From: Acidaminobacter hydrogenoformans DSM 2784
GTDB taxonomy: Bacteria; Bacillota; Clostridia; Peptostreptococcales; Acidaminobacteraceae
DNA: 56,229 nt
Reading direction: 5' to 3'
Assembly (NCBI RefSeq): GCF_900103005.1
Contig: NZ_FMWL01000020.1
Location: forward strand, 1-56,229
Shown: positions 17,601-27,495 of the stretch, in pieces
Position numbering within the stretch: the stretch's first letter is position 1
Layout: each line of letters opens with the position of its first letter
The notes under the pieces: model-generated
Databases searched by the model: none
Seen by the model: the letters and a program-made list of their open reading frames with translations, nothing else
Told to the model about the DNA's origin: nothing
Program-made: the position numbers and the translations under genes

Positions 17601-17932
17601 ATTTCAAGCAGCGTCACACAATCCTCAAAGGAATCGTAATTTTCATGAACAGCTTTATTGCGTTTGGTTCTGAGGGCATATAGAATATCGTCGATGCCCT
17701 GGGAGATCAAGCCTTCTTTTTTGAGGAGACGAATCCGGTTTGCATGTGTGTTCTCATAGGCTGGAGGCTCTATACAGTCGATCTGAAGCATTAAGTTCAC
17801 AACGGTCTCGCCGAATAAACCCAGCTTTATTATGCAGGAATTGGTATCGGTATACAGGTAGTTTTCCGCTGTTTCCCCCAGATTCGACAGCATTGGGAAA
17901 GCTTGGTTGAGAAACTCGAAATTCGACTTCAT
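14666..17932 (-). CDS. hsdR: Type I restriction endonuclease (motor/nuclease) subunit
   Basis: 1088 residues, complete. An N-terminal DUF4145-like helical domain (about 1-140) precedes a PD-(D/E)xK nuclease region (SADYALFIGLKLVAIVEAKR), then a superfamily 2 translocase with MATGTGKTRTV, VIDEAHRGY (DEAH-type), ALTATP and a second RecA-like domain, and an EcoEI-type C-terminal domain. It cuts unmodified DNA after ATP-driven translocation. GAGGAG is 8 bases before the ATG. It is the first gene of the operon; the upstream 477-base gap must contain the promoter. Confidence 0.95.
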   Translation of the reverse strand: MKSNFEFLNQAFPMLSNLGETAENYLYTDTNSCIIKLGLFGETVVNLMLQIDCIEPPAYENTHANRIRLLKKEGLISQGIDDILYALRTKRNKAVHENYDSFEDCVTLLEMAHNLGIWFSQTYADGHEKPAPFLLPEDLSQQSGFESLLNEKEALIQQLTEQLKSFESSGTGALTLQERVKRASTASERMKLSEKETRYLIDDQLRKVGWEADSVKLRYSKGTRPQKGRNLAIAEWPTNSKVGDHGSADYALFIGLKLVAIVEAKRMMMDIPSVLDYQCKDYASTIKEEHADYVVNHWNDYKVPLLFATNGRKYLKQIETKSGIWFLDVRQPSNIPKAQQGWMSPNGIMELLEKDIEAANQSLKAMEYDLLRDPDGLNLRDYQIKAIEAAEKAVIGGSTTALLSMATGTGKTRTVLGMIYRFLKTNRFKRVLFLVDRSALGEQAQDVFKEVKIEDLMTLDEIYNIRNLEDKDIEKETKIHVATVQSLVKRILYNEDTTMPAVSDYDLIVIDEAHRGYILDKEMDDEEILYRNQEDYVSKYRTVLDYFEAVKIALTATPALHTSEIFGKPVFNYSYREAVVDGHLVDHDAPHTIVTELSKNGIVYEKGETVAIYDPDTGEIINSDELEDELKFDVEKFNRQVITESFNKTVLEEIANGLDPEGDGKTLIYAVDDSHADLIVKLLKEHYEPQGVDNEAIMKITGSVGGGNKKKVLEAIKKFKNEKYPNIVVTVDLLTTGIDVPEITTLVFLRRVKSRILFEQMMGRATRLCPTINKTHFEIYDPIGVYESLEPVSTMKPVVANPETTFEDLIHGLTTLTSEKQVEKQIDMILAKLHRRKRSMSEKAMAHFVDLSGGLSPTQFIDQVREMPAELAKAHLLKYQQLFDRLNEGSTDPRRAVVISDRKDAMLSHTRGYGEGKKPADYLEEFRAFITENMNKIAALHIVCTRPKELTRESLKSLRLELDRHNFTEQQLNTAMKELKNEDIAADIISLIRQQALGSSLLNHETRIARAVERLKKNHSFNKMELNWIDRIEKNLIQESIIDRSTFDAGSFKSSGGFDKINKVFKNQLNEIIGELNDYLYDDGGSVA

Positions 17933-18171
17933 CAGATCCGCTCCTCATAACTCGGGCTGCATTATAAGTCCCGACTATTTTTCTCATCCTTTATTGTTTT
18001 ATGTACTTGCTGGTTGCGATAGGTACATATCGACGTCAAGCCTATCGCGTACGAATGGAAATTGATTGACAATTTAATTATACCTGAATTTTTCTTAAAG
18101 ATGTAGTTGTCAATCAAAAATTGGAAATAACGAAATACTCCCTTTTTTATCTAAAGTTCTTCGAGTGTAAT
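17933..18171. other. Upstream region of hsdR
   Basis: AT-rich, no gene. Contains two partial repeats of TTGACAATTTAATTATAC / TTGTCAATCAAAAATT (about 18066 and 18107) that could be -35-like or operator sequences for the hsd operon, but no clear promoter pair was identified. Confidence 0.4.
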
Positions 18172-18285
18172 TGGAACAGATCGCCACGTTTTCTAATTAT
18201 TATTTTTTGAAAGCCTTACTATATATAGATTATCGCACAAACAACTTCCACAACTTCACTACAGATTCCAAATACGTGTCTTTTT
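18172..18285. repeat. Dispersed intergenic repeat A, copy 5
   Basis: Degenerate copy on the other side of the restriction operon: TTTTTTGAAAGCCTTACTAT, CAAACAACTTCCACAACTTC and TTCCAAATACG in the same order as in copies 1-3. Confidence 0.65.
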
Positions 18286-18409
18286 CCTCAAAATATTTTT
18301 AAGAATAAAACAACTTGTACTCCTCATAAATTCTGAAATTATTTTTTGCTGCCCCGCTTTTACGATATAATAATGTTAAGACTCACTGTACACACTGGAG
18401 GAATTTTGC

Positions 18410-19618
18410 ATGTTGTCTTATTCAAATATTCTAAAAAGAAGTTTAGATTTAGAGATCTCCTCAGTTGCAGATAGATTAATTGATTGGCGCAGACACCTTC
18501 ATCAACATCCAGAACTCTCCAGTCATGAGTATCAAACTCGAGAATATATCCGCAATAGTTTAATTGACTGTGGCAACTTTATTTTTTATCCAGTTAAAGA
18601 ACCAAATTTAATAGCAGCAATCAAAGGAAATAAACCCGGTTCAAAAATAGCTTTTAAAGCTGATTTAGACGCATTACCAATTCAAGAGCTTGTAAATCAC
18701 AGCTTTAGCTCATCAGTTCCCGAAGTTATGCACGCGTGTGGGCACGACGCCCACATCGCGATCCTATTAGGTTTAGCCAATGTTTTGTCCAAAATGAAGG
18801 ATAAAATCGAAGGGGAAATCATACTCATATTTCAATCCGCAGAAGAAATCCCCCCGAGTGGTGCTGATGATATAATTAGCACCCACGTGTTAGATGACAT
18901 TGAAATGATTTTTGATTTGCATGTAAATCCAGAAATTGAATCCGGCATTATTGCTACTAAGCCCGGACCAATCACAGCAAGTATTGACCAATTTGAAATT
19001 GAAATTACAGGTCAGGGTGGCCATGCTTCACACCCACATGAGTCAATTGATACTATTGTGATTGGATCTGAAATAGTATTAGCGCTACAGAATATCATTT
19101 CTAGAAAAACAAATCCATTAACGCCAAGAATTTTAACAATAACGCAATTTATGACCCCTCAATTGACGCACGGACTAATACCCAGCAAAGTTATTTTAAA
19201 AGGAAACTTAAGAACAGTTGACGACGATTCACGTTATAATATTAAAAAACTCCTTGAGAAAATGGCAAATGGTATTGCAGATGCTTATGAAGCCAAGACG
19301 GATATCAGAATGCTTGCTGGTTATAACGCGACAATAAACTCAGAAGATTTAGCGCTCTTCGTAGAAAAAGTTGCTAGAGAATATCTCCCTGACGGATCTT
19401 ACAGACGATTAGCAATGCCCTATTTAGTTGGAGACAGTTTCTCAAAATATACAGATCATTTCCCTGGTTGCTTTATTTCCCTCGGTGTTAAGCTTAATAA
19501 TATTGATACTATAGAATATTGTCACAGCAACCGATTTGATATTGATGAATCCTCTTTGCAAAATGGTTTGAAGCTTTTGACTTATATTGCCGCACGAAAA
19601 ACTATGTCACTTCTATAA
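18410..19618 (+). CDS. M20-family metallo-amidohydrolase (N-acyl amino acid amidohydrolase type)
   Basis: 402 residues, cytosolic. WRRHLHQHPELS, FKADLDALPIQE and MHACGHDAHIAILLG are the M20D signatures; HACGHD binds a metal and AEEIPPSG carries the catalytic Glu region. The dimerisation domain is in the middle. Relatives remove acyl groups from amino acids, hippurate or indole-acetyl amino acids; substrate is not determined. GGAGG is 8 bases before the ATG and a TATAAT at 18366-18371 is a likely -10 box. It is convergent with the second M20 gene across a shared terminator. Confidence 0.9.
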   Translation: MLSYSNILKRSLDLEISSVADRLIDWRRHLHQHPELSSHEYQTREYIRNSLIDCGNFIFYPVKEPNLIAAIKGNKPGSKIAFKADLDALPIQELVNHSFSSSVPEVMHACGHDAHIAILLGLANVLSKMKDKIEGEIILIFQSAEEIPPSGADDIISTHVLDDIEMIFDLHVNPEIESGIIATKPGPITASIDQFEIEITGQGGHASHPHESIDTIVIGSEIVLALQNIISRKTNPLTPRILTITQFMTPQLTHGLIPSKVILKGNLRTVDDDSRYNIKKLLEKMANGIADAYEAKTDIRMLAGYNATINSEDLALFVEKVAREYLPDGSYRRLAMPYLVGDSFSKYTDHFPGCFISLGVKLNNIDTIEYCHSNRFDIDESSLQNGLKLLTYIAARKTMSLL

Positions 19619-19648
19619 TACAATACTGACCATTTCTATTTTTTCCCA

Positions 19649-19680
19649 TTAAAAAAGCTGCCTCATGGCAGCTTTTTTAA
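19649..19680. terminator. Bidirectional rho-independent terminator
   Basis: TTAAAAAAGCTGCC pairs perfectly with GGCAGCTTTTTTAA around a TCAT loop, giving an A/T tract on both sides. It separates the two convergent M20 genes. Confidence 0.93.
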
Positions 19681-19698
19681 TAGAACAAAATTAAATTT

Positions 19699-20892
19699 TT
19701 ATACTATTGAGCTGGGCTTAAATGATTTCTTAACATTTTCCATTTTTTTCGAATCCAACATAAGATCAACAGCAACCCTTGCCATCGCCTTAGCCCCCAC
19801 AATCATTCCTTCATACCCACCAACCGAATTACTCGCTTCTCTAAACTCATCTGTATGACCAATCAAATTATCAGGTCCAATCTTTATGTATGGCGCAATT
19901 GTTGGGCATACATAACTAACATTTCCAATATCCCAGCTGTAGTTGGCATTCTCATTTTCGATATATTCAATACCAAGTGACTTAATCGCATCAGCAAAAA
20001 GATGCGCGAGCTCATCATTTAAATTAAGGTCTTCATAAATCTTTCTATCACTCCCAATTTCAAAACTACAGCCTGTAACATAAGCAGCAGCCTCTATACA
20101 CCGCTTAACCTGCGCAATCACAGACTGATGCACGTCTCTCTTTTCAGCACGAATACTAACTTGCATGACGCAACAATCTGGAATTGTATTTTGACTGGTT
20201 CCACCCTCGGTTAAAATGGCATTGACGATTGTCCTCGGCAGAAAGTGTTGTCGAAGAGCATTGATATTATTTATTGTAAGCACACCAGCCGTTAAAGCAT
20301 TAATACCTTCCTGCGGCGAACCTGCAGCATGTGCTGGCTTACCCTTGAATTTGACATCCATCGAGGCAGAAGCGATCAGATTTCGTTTGATAATCGTCCT
20401 CCCTTCAGCATGACATATCATCGCAGCATCAACCTCGTCAAAATAGCCAGCTTCTACGAGGTAAGCTTTTCCACCTGCTTTAGGCACTACACCTTCTTCT
20501 GCGGGTGTACCAATGACTACTATTTTCCCGTTGAGTTGATCCTTCATTTTTGACAAGGCAAGCGCTGAGCCCACTGCTGAAACAGAAAACAAATTATGGC
20601 CACATGCATGTCCCAGCTTTGGTAGTGCATCATATTCTGAAATCAACGCAATAGTTGGGCCTTGCTTTCCAGTATCCTTAGTAGCGATAAATGCTGTAGC
20701 CATATCAGCTGGATTGTTTTCAATGATAAATCCATCAGCTTCCAACATCTCTGTGAGCATCTTGTGGGCGAAAAATTCCTCGTGTCCGATTTCAGGATGC
20801 AACCATAGTTCTCTTGATGCGTCGATTAATTGATCCGCTATTGCATTAATATTAGCGTCCAGTTTGTTTTTAATTTCATCTATATGCGACAT
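19699..20892 (-). CDS. M20-family amidohydrolase, AbgB-like (aminobenzoyl-glutamate hydrolase type)
   Basis: 397 residues. It has ELWLHPEIGHEEF at the N-terminus, LGHACGHNLFSVSAVG as metal-binding motif and GTPAEEGVVPKAGGKAYLVE with the catalytic Glu. These features match the AbgB/PM20D2 branch rather than the HACGHD branch of the neighbour. It follows an AbgT-type transporter gene by 29 bases, mirroring the E. coli abg operon, where p-aminobenzoyl-glutamate is imported and cleaved. Substrate could instead be another N-acyl or dipeptide-like compound. Confidence 0.88.
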   Translation of the reverse strand: MSHIDEIKNKLDANINAIADQLIDASRELWLHPEIGHEEFFAHKMLTEMLEADGFIIENNPADMATAFIATKDTGKQGPTIALISEYDALPKLGHACGHNLFSVSAVGSALALSKMKDQLNGKIVVIGTPAEEGVVPKAGGKAYLVEAGYFDEVDAAMICHAEGRTIIKRNLIASASMDVKFKGKPAHAAGSPQEGINALTAGVLTINNINALRQHFLPRTIVNAILTEGGTSQNTIPDCCVMQVSIRAEKRDVHQSVIAQVKRCIEAAAYVTGCSFEIGSDRKIYEDLNLNDELAHLFADAIKSLGIEYIENENANYSWDIGNVSYVCPTIAPYIKIGPDNLIGHTDEFREASNSVGGYEGMIVGAKAMARVAVDLMLDSKKMENVKKSFKPSSIV

Positions 20893-20921
20893 CTAAGGCT
20901 CCTTTCAAATTAGCAAATTGA

Positions 20922-22451
20922 TTACATTCCAATACCAGCACCGGGTCCAAGAGGTATATTCACAAAATACCAGATCAACAAAAGAATTACCCATGAAATT
21001 AAGAATGCCAACGCTAAAGGTATCATAGCTGATATAACCGTGCCAAGTCCTGATCGCTTATCATATCTTTGAGCAAGGACTATAATATATGGCATGAATG
21101 GTTCGAGTGGCGAAATACTGTTAGTGACTGAGTCAGCGATTCTATAAGCAGCTTGAGTTAAAGCTGGCGACAAATCAATTTGCATGAACATAGGCACAAA
21201 GATTGGAGCAAGCAGTGCCCATTTCGCAGAGGAACTACCGATAAGAAAATTGATTAACGCAACAAGAATTACGAATCCAATAATTAAAGGTGCCCCAACA
21301 AAGCCTGTGGTTTTGAGAAAATCAGCACCTTTTACGGAAAGCAATAAGCCCAGGTTAGTATAAGCAAAAAACTCTACAAATTGTGCTGCGAAAAAGCAAA
21401 GTACAATAAATCCAGCAAAGGATTTCATAGACTCAGTCATATGCTTTACAATGTCGTCTGAGTTCCTGATAGTTTTTGCACCATAACCATAAGCAAGGGC
21501 AATTATAATAAACCAGAAGAATAGTATTGATATCATTGAAGACAAAAATGGAGAGGGCACAATAGTACCTGTTTCAGGATGCCTAAGCAATGCATTTTGT
21601 GGTACCACCATGAAAGCGACTAACGCTATATATAAAATAGTGGCAATACCTGCATTTTTAAGACCTTTTTTCTCTTCGTTGGTAATACTAACAAGTTCAA
21701 CATTCCCTGAATGATCTTCACCGCTGGCAAATGAAGCATCATACTTTCCAAGTCGTGGCTCAACAATTTTTTCAACTGTCAATGTACCAATAATAGAGAG
21801 TACTATTGTTGATGCAATCATAAAATACCAGTTAACTGCTGGATGCACAAGCATAGCAGGATCAATAATTTGCGCAGCTTTTTCAGTAATTCCTGCAGAA
21901 AGTACATCAGTAGGTGTTATTAGAAGGTTAGCACTTAACCCAGCTGCAACGCCGGCAAATCCGGCAGCAATACCTGCCATTGGATGTCTGTTCAGTGCTT
22001 TAAAAATCAGCCCTCCAAGAGGTGGGATAACTACAAAAGTAGCACTGCCAGCAATATTCCCCATAATTCCAGAAAAAACAATGATAAATGTTACAAGATG
22101 CTTAGGTGCTCCAACGATCATTTTCCTAATTACTGTTCTAAGTAAACCCGTTTCCTCTGCTAATCCCAAGCCAATCATCATTACCAATACCATGCCCAAT
22201 GGCGGAAATTTAGTAAAATTGGAAACCATACTTGATAATATCCACACAATTCCTTCTCTGGACAAAAGACTTTGTACTACCTTAACATCACCTGTGCCTG
22301 GATGAACAACCTCTGTCCCAGAAGTAAACACTGAGATCACTACAACCAGTAAAGCCATAAAGATAAAGATGAAAATTGGATGTGGCAGACGGTTCCCTAC
22401 TCTTTCAATTGTATTCAGAATTCCGCCGTTCTTTTTTCTTTCGTTACTCAT
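20922..22451 (-). CDS. abgT: AbgT-family transporter
   Basis: 509 residues with a soluble N-terminus and at least ten membrane segments. NTIERVGNRLPHPIFIF near the N-terminus and the INFLIGSSSAKWALLAPIFV hairpin are hallmarks of the AbgT family, which transports p-aminobenzoyl-glutamate and also effluxes sulfonamides. First gene of a two-gene operon with the AbgB-like hydrolase. It is divergent from a TetR-family regulator gene across 317 bases, which is a likely control point. Confidence 0.92.
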   Translation of the reverse strand: MSNERKKNGGILNTIERVGNRLPHPIFIFIFMALLVVVISVFTSGTEVVHPGTGDVKVVQSLLSREGIVWILSSMVSNFTKFPPLGMVLVMMIGLGLAEETGLLRTVIRKMIVGAPKHLVTFIIVFSGIMGNIAGSATFVVIPPLGGLIFKALNRHPMAGIAAGFAGVAAGLSANLLITPTDVLSAGITEKAAQIIDPAMLVHPAVNWYFMIASTIVLSIIGTLTVEKIVEPRLGKYDASFASGEDHSGNVELVSITNEEKKGLKNAGIATILYIALVAFMVVPQNALLRHPETGTIVPSPFLSSMISILFFWFIIIALAYGYGAKTIRNSDDIVKHMTESMKSFAGFIVLCFFAAQFVEFFAYTNLGLLLSVKGADFLKTTGFVGAPLIIGFVILVALINFLIGSSSAKWALLAPIFVPMFMQIDLSPALTQAAYRIADSVTNSISPLEPFMPYIIVLAQRYDKRSGLGTVISAMIPLALAFLISWVILLLIWYFVNIPLGPGAGIGM

Positions 22452-22768
22452 GACTAACCTCCTCTGATTTAGAAACTATTATTGATTTTTAAGTTTCTTT
22501 GTTGCACAGCAAATGAATCAAAATAATTTTATCATATAATTTAAAGCAAAAAAATACACAATAAAAAGATTTTCCAAATTCATTTACAGCATTTATTGCT
22601 AAAATCACCATAACACAAAACGATTATTTTTAAAATAGTTTTTATATTTTTTGATCATAAACCGACTTCTTTATTTTAGTTTTTTAATTACATTCTTTTC
22701 ATTTTATCCGAATTTTCTTCGATCCAATCTATGGTATAATAAACTACAAATTTACCGGAGGGCTAACA
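22452..22768. promoter_or_regulatory. Divergent promoter region, abgT-like operon and TetR gene
   Basis: Very AT-rich. For the rightward TetR gene, TGGTATAAT at 22732-22740 is a good extended -10 box 29 bases before the ATG. I could not find a clear palindromic TetR operator. Confidence 0.5.
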
Positions 22769-23305
22769 ATGATAGATAAAATTATTAAGGAAGTCCAGAG
22801 TCTCTCACTTGAAACTGGCTTAAAAAAAATGACTATGGATGGATTATCAGATCGCTTAAAGATTAGCAAAAAGACCTTGTATGAGCATTTTAATAGTAAA
22901 GATGAATTGATATATCAAACAATTCATGAATATATTAGCGAGAACCAGCGTATTTTAGCAAACGAACTTAATAACGCAAATACCTACATCGAAAAATTGA
23001 AAATTGCTTGTTATCATTATCTTCCCTACCCAATTGAATTCTATAAAACAAACATCGAAGAAATTGAGAGATATTACCCTTCTTCAGCTCAGATAATCCA
23101 CAATTATATAGGGGAAAGTTCAAACATGATCGTTCAGGTTTATAATGACGGCATCACCAATGGTGTTTTTAACGAACAAATTAATCCAGAAGTCTTGATT
23201 GAACTCTCCAAATCCTTTTTACTTACAATTCCAGAGATCAAAGATCGTCAGGGAATCACCAGCAGTTTTTTTGAGATTTTACTTTACGGTAGCGTAAAAA
23301 GATGA
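22769..23305 (+). CDS. TetR/AcrR-family transcriptional regulator
   Basis: 178 residues. The N-terminal helix-turn-helix (GLKKMTMDGLSDRLKISKKT then LYEHFNSKDELI) is a canonical TetR DNA-binding domain; the helical ligand-binding part is unassigned. GGAGG precedes the ATG. Its divergent position points to control of the abgT-abgB-like operon, with a transported compound as possible inducer. Confidence 0.92.
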   Translation: MIDKIIKEVQSLSLETGLKKMTMDGLSDRLKISKKTLYEHFNSKDELIYQTIHEYISENQRILANELNNANTYIEKLKIACYHYLPYPIEFYKTNIEEIERYYPSSAQIIHNYIGESSNMIVQVYNDGITNGVFNEQINPEVLIELSKSFLLTIPEIKDRQGITSSFFEILLYGSVKR

Positions 23306-23554
23306 CAAAAGATCATTTAATAACAACTCTCATCACTCACATACATATCGAGAAACTTCCAGGTGAATAATCGTGAATAGCAAAAAAAGCAGGGTGTCAC
23401 CCCATTTCTACCTGCTCTCTTGTAAGATGTACAATCCCTCGGATACCGCTGCGCTCACACCCTTTTCCTCCTTCACTAGTTATAAATCTCCCATCTCTTC
23501 ATTACCCCAACTCCAGCAATCCCCCGCCTCAACCAACACCTCGCTAACAGTCGC
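23306..23554. other. Non-coding stretch, possible partial copy of guaA terminator region
   Basis: Contains GTGAATAGC then AAAAAAAGCAGGGTG at 23375-23398. Both blocks recur at 23698-23706 and 23754-23769 next to the guaA terminator, so the DNA between looks inserted or duplicated. The 109-residue frame starting at 23373 has no family resemblance and overlaps the repeat, so it is not called. Confidence 0.45.
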
Positions 23555-23693
23555 GCCCCCAGAGCTCCGCTTCGCTGCGCTCTGGGTCGCGGGCTGCGCC
23601 CTATATAAACGAAAACGATCCCACCCGTCAGAGAGCAAGCTCTCTTCCGCACGGGATCATTTTCGTTTATGCACGTCTGTTAGCTTTCGCGGA
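23555..23693 (-). repeat. Structured repeat C, copy 1 (variable-stem hairpin element)
   Basis: Read on the minus strand: ACGTGCATAAACG, a long stem, apex GAAGAGAGCTTGCTCTC, the matching stem, TTTATATAGGGCGCA and then AGCGCAGCGAAGCG. The stem pairs ATAAACGAAAA with TTTTCGTTTAT and GATCCC with GGGATC. The same architecture, with a different stem sequence, occurs at 32811-32965. Confidence 0.8.
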
Positions 23694-23709
23694 ACATCGT
23701 GAATAGCCT

Positions 23710-23738
23710 CCCACCAAGCCTCCGCTTGGTGGGTTTTT
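23710..23738 (+). terminator. Rho-independent terminator (rightward)
   Basis: CCCACCAAGC pairs with GCTTGGTGGG around CTCC and is followed by five T. It may end rightward transcription from the TetR gene. A second small palindrome (tttttctgtcc/ggacagaaaaa) overlaps its tail. Confidence 0.75.
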
Positions 23739-23752
23739 CTGTCCTCCGGACA

Positions 23753-23783
23753 GAAAAAAGCAGGGCGCCTACGGCGCCCTGCT
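23753..23783 (-). terminator. Terminator of the guaBA transcript
   Basis: On the minus strand AGCAGGGCGCC pairs with GGCGCCCTGCT around a 3-base loop and is followed by a T tract. It begins a few bases after the guaA stop. Confidence 0.92.
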
Positions 23784-23785
23784 GG

Positions 23786-25327
23786 CTATTCCCACTCTAT
23801 CGTCGACGGTGGCTTCGACGTCACATCATACACTATCCTATTCACATGATCCACCTCATTGACAATCCTGGAGCTAATCTTATCCAGCACCTCATAAGGC
23901 AGTCTCGCCCAATCCGACGTCATGCCATCAATGGACGTCACCGCACGAATACCCACCAAATGGCTGTACGTGCGCTCATCGCCCATAACACCCACGGATT
24001 TGACATTCGGAAGAACTGTGAAGTATTGCCAGACGTCCCTGTGAAGGCCCGCCTTCTTGATCTCCTCACGCAGAATCGCGTCTGAATCGCGAACGATCTT
24101 CAGCTTTTCATCCGTGATCTCGCCCATGACGCGGATCGCAAGACCCGGTCCCGGGAACGGCTGACGCCAGACTATATTCTCGTCCAGGCCAATCTCAAGG
24201 CCCACTTTTCTGACCTCATCCTTAAAGAGGTCGCGAAGCGGCTCAATCAGCTCAAACTGCATGTCGTCCGGAAGGCCACCCACATTGTGGTGGCTCTTGA
24301 TGACCTGTGCCGTATCCGTGCCGCTCTCAATGACGTCCGGATAAACGGTGCCCTGAACCAGCCACTTGATGCCTTCCAGCTTGTTCGCCTCTTCCTCAAA
24401 GACGCGGATAAACTCCTCGCCTATGATCTTGCGCTTGGTCTCCGGATCAGACACGCCATAAAGCTTGCCAAGGAAGCGCTCCTGGGCGTTGACGCGGATG
24501 AAGTTCATGTGGAAGTCTTCCATAAAGACCTTCTCGACCTCGTCGCCCTCGTCCTTTCTGAGGAGACCGTGGTCAACAAAGATGCAGGTCAGGTTGTTGC
24601 CAATAGCCTTATGCACCATCAGTGCCGCAACAGACGAGTCCACGCCGCCGGACAGGCCGCAGAGCACCTTGTCGTTGCCGGCAATCTTCTTAATCTGTTC
24701 AATCTTCTCTTCCGCGAAGGAGCCCATATTCCAGCGGCCCTCGCAGCCGCAGATCTCATAGAGGAAGTTCTGAATCAGGGTACGGCCAAACGGGGTGTGC
24801 TCCACCTCGGCGTGGAACTGAACGGCATAGAGCTTCTTCTCCACAGACTCCATGGCGCCCACCGGGCAGTTGTCCGTGGTCGCGCTGATCTTAAAGCCCT
24901 CCGGCTCTTTTTCAACGTAGTCAAAGTGACTCATCCAGCAGGTCGACCCGGACTCGACGCCGCTAAATAGCGCACTCTCCTCGGCTAAATTCAGGCTGAT
25001 CTTGCCGTACTCCCGCTGATCTGCCTTTCTGACCTTGCCGCCTAAAAGGTGGGCCATGAGCTGCATGCCGTAGCAGATGCCAAGGACCGGAATGCCCAGC
25101 TCGAAGATCCCCGGATCCACAGAAGGCGCGCCCTCCAGGTACACGGAGTTCGGGCCGCCGGTAAAGATGATGCCGCTCGGTTTTTTCTCCACAATGGCGC
25201 TGAGGGGCGTCTTGTAGGAGACGACTTCGCTGTAGACGCCCGCTTCACGGACACGGCGCGCGATCAGCTGGTTGTACTGGCCGCCAAAGTCAATGATGAT
25301 GATCTTTTCGTTTTCGATATGCATCAT
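23786..25327 (-). CDS. guaA: GMP synthase (glutamine-hydrolysing)
   Basis: About 513 residues, full length. It converts XMP, glutamine and ATP to GMP. The N-terminal class I amidotransferase has the nucleophile Cys in [15 protein letters not shown] and the His/Glu pair in [10 protein letters not shown]. The ATP pyrophosphatase has the PP-loop [13 protein letters not shown], and the C-terminal dimerisation domain ends in PPSTIEWE. An upstream in-frame extension (to 25384) is rejected because GGAGG sits about 10 bases before the ATG pair at 25327/25324. It lies 102 bases after guaB on the same strand, so the two probably share the riboswitch-controlled leader. Confidence 0.96.
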   Translation of the reverse strand: MMHIENEKIIIIDFGGQYNQLIARRVREAGVYSEVVSYKTPLSAIVEKKPSGIIFTGGPNSVYLEGAPSVDPGIFELGIPVLGICYGMQLMAHLLGGKVRKADQREYGKISLNLAEESALFSGVESGSTCWMSHFDYVEKEPEGFKISATTDNCPVGAMESVEKKLYAVQFHAEVEHTPFGRTLIQNFLYEICGCEGRWNMGSFAEEKIEQIKKIAGNDKVLCGLSGGVDSSVAALMVHKAIGNNLTCIFVDHGLLRKDEGDEVEKVFMEDFHMNFIRVNAQERFLGKLYGVSDPETKRKIIGEEFIRVFEEEANKLEGIKWLVQGTVYPDVIESGTDTAQVIKSHHNVGGLPDDMQFELIEPLRDLFKDEVRKVGLEIGLDENIVWRQPFPGPGLAIRVMGEITDEKLKIVRDSDAILREEIKKAGLHRDVWQYFTVLPNVKSVGVMGDERTYSHLVGIRAVTSIDGMTSDWARLPYEVLDKISSRIVNEVDHVNRIVYDVTSKPPSTIEWE

Positions 25328-25429
25328 TATACATATTCCTCCACTTAGATAAAAATGTTGATCCAATCCCATTCTACAGAACACAGACGACCCTGTACAG
25401 AGGGCCGCCTGTAGTCTTAAGAAATAAAA

Positions 25430-26917
<1,488 letters not shown>

Positions 26918-27129
26918 CTAATTTGCCCGGATTCTGGTCTTTTATTCGCCAGTCCGGGAGTGATGGATGGACGCATTCACGGTACGAGCCCCAGCTTCGA
27001 GGCTTAAGTGTTTGGTTTATTACATTAAAAGAAAAGCGTTAAAGGTGTGGATGAGAGGGGGGGGGTGGCAAAGCGGGCCGACCAAGACCCGCCTGCCGTG
27101 AATTGAATGAAGAGATGTGAACAAGCATC

Positions 27130-27163
27130 AAAAAAATCCCGATTTCTGGAGTGAAATCGAGAT
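27130..27163 (-). terminator. Riboswitch-controlled terminator in the guaB leader
   Basis: On the minus strand ATCTCGATTTC pairs with GAAATCGGGAT (one G-U) around a 6-base loop and is followed by seven T. It lies 41 bases downstream of the purine aptamer, so ligand binding can be coupled to premature termination. Confidence 0.85.
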
Positions 27164-27204
27164 TGATGGCATGGCTTTCAAAGACGAAAGACGCCTTCAG
27201 ATTT

Positions 27205-27275
27205 CACTCATAGCAGGAAAATTTACGGTTTTCCCGTAGAAACTGGCAGTCCCTATTACCGCCGATATATGAGTG
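27205..27275 (-). promoter_or_regulatory. Purine riboswitch aptamer (guanine type) upstream of guaB
   Basis: The 71-base minus-strand element has P1 CACTCATA / TATGAGTG, the J2/3 segment AGTTTCTAC, and the loop 3 segment ACCGTAAAT. The base equivalent to position 74 of the B. subtilis xpt aptamer is C, which predicts guanine or hypoxanthine recognition. J3/1 is TGC instead of GAC before the P1 strand, and the J1/2 segment is one base shorter than in xpt, so the core is not fully standard. Confidence 0.93.
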
Positions 27276-27495
27276 TCCGCATTAAGTTGATGATTTTCTA
27301 TAAGGTAACAAATATTTGGGACGTTGTCAACAGAATCGAGAGATATTTTCGGCGAAATTGCGAAATTTTATCTGTTTATTTATTTTATTGTTCGTGTTTT
27401 TGTAATTATAAAGAGATTGTCATGTTTTCTTGACTATTATTCTCTATAAAATCCGTACAATGGAGGTATGACGGTTATGTATGAGGTGAATGATT

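Noticed and set aside
23373..23702. 109-residue open frame
   Set aside because: It crosses repeat C and the duplicated terminator sequence, lacks a ribosome binding site and resembles no family.
24287..24970. 227-residue open frame on the plus strand
   Set aside because: Antisense shadow of guaA; long only because of the base composition of that gene.
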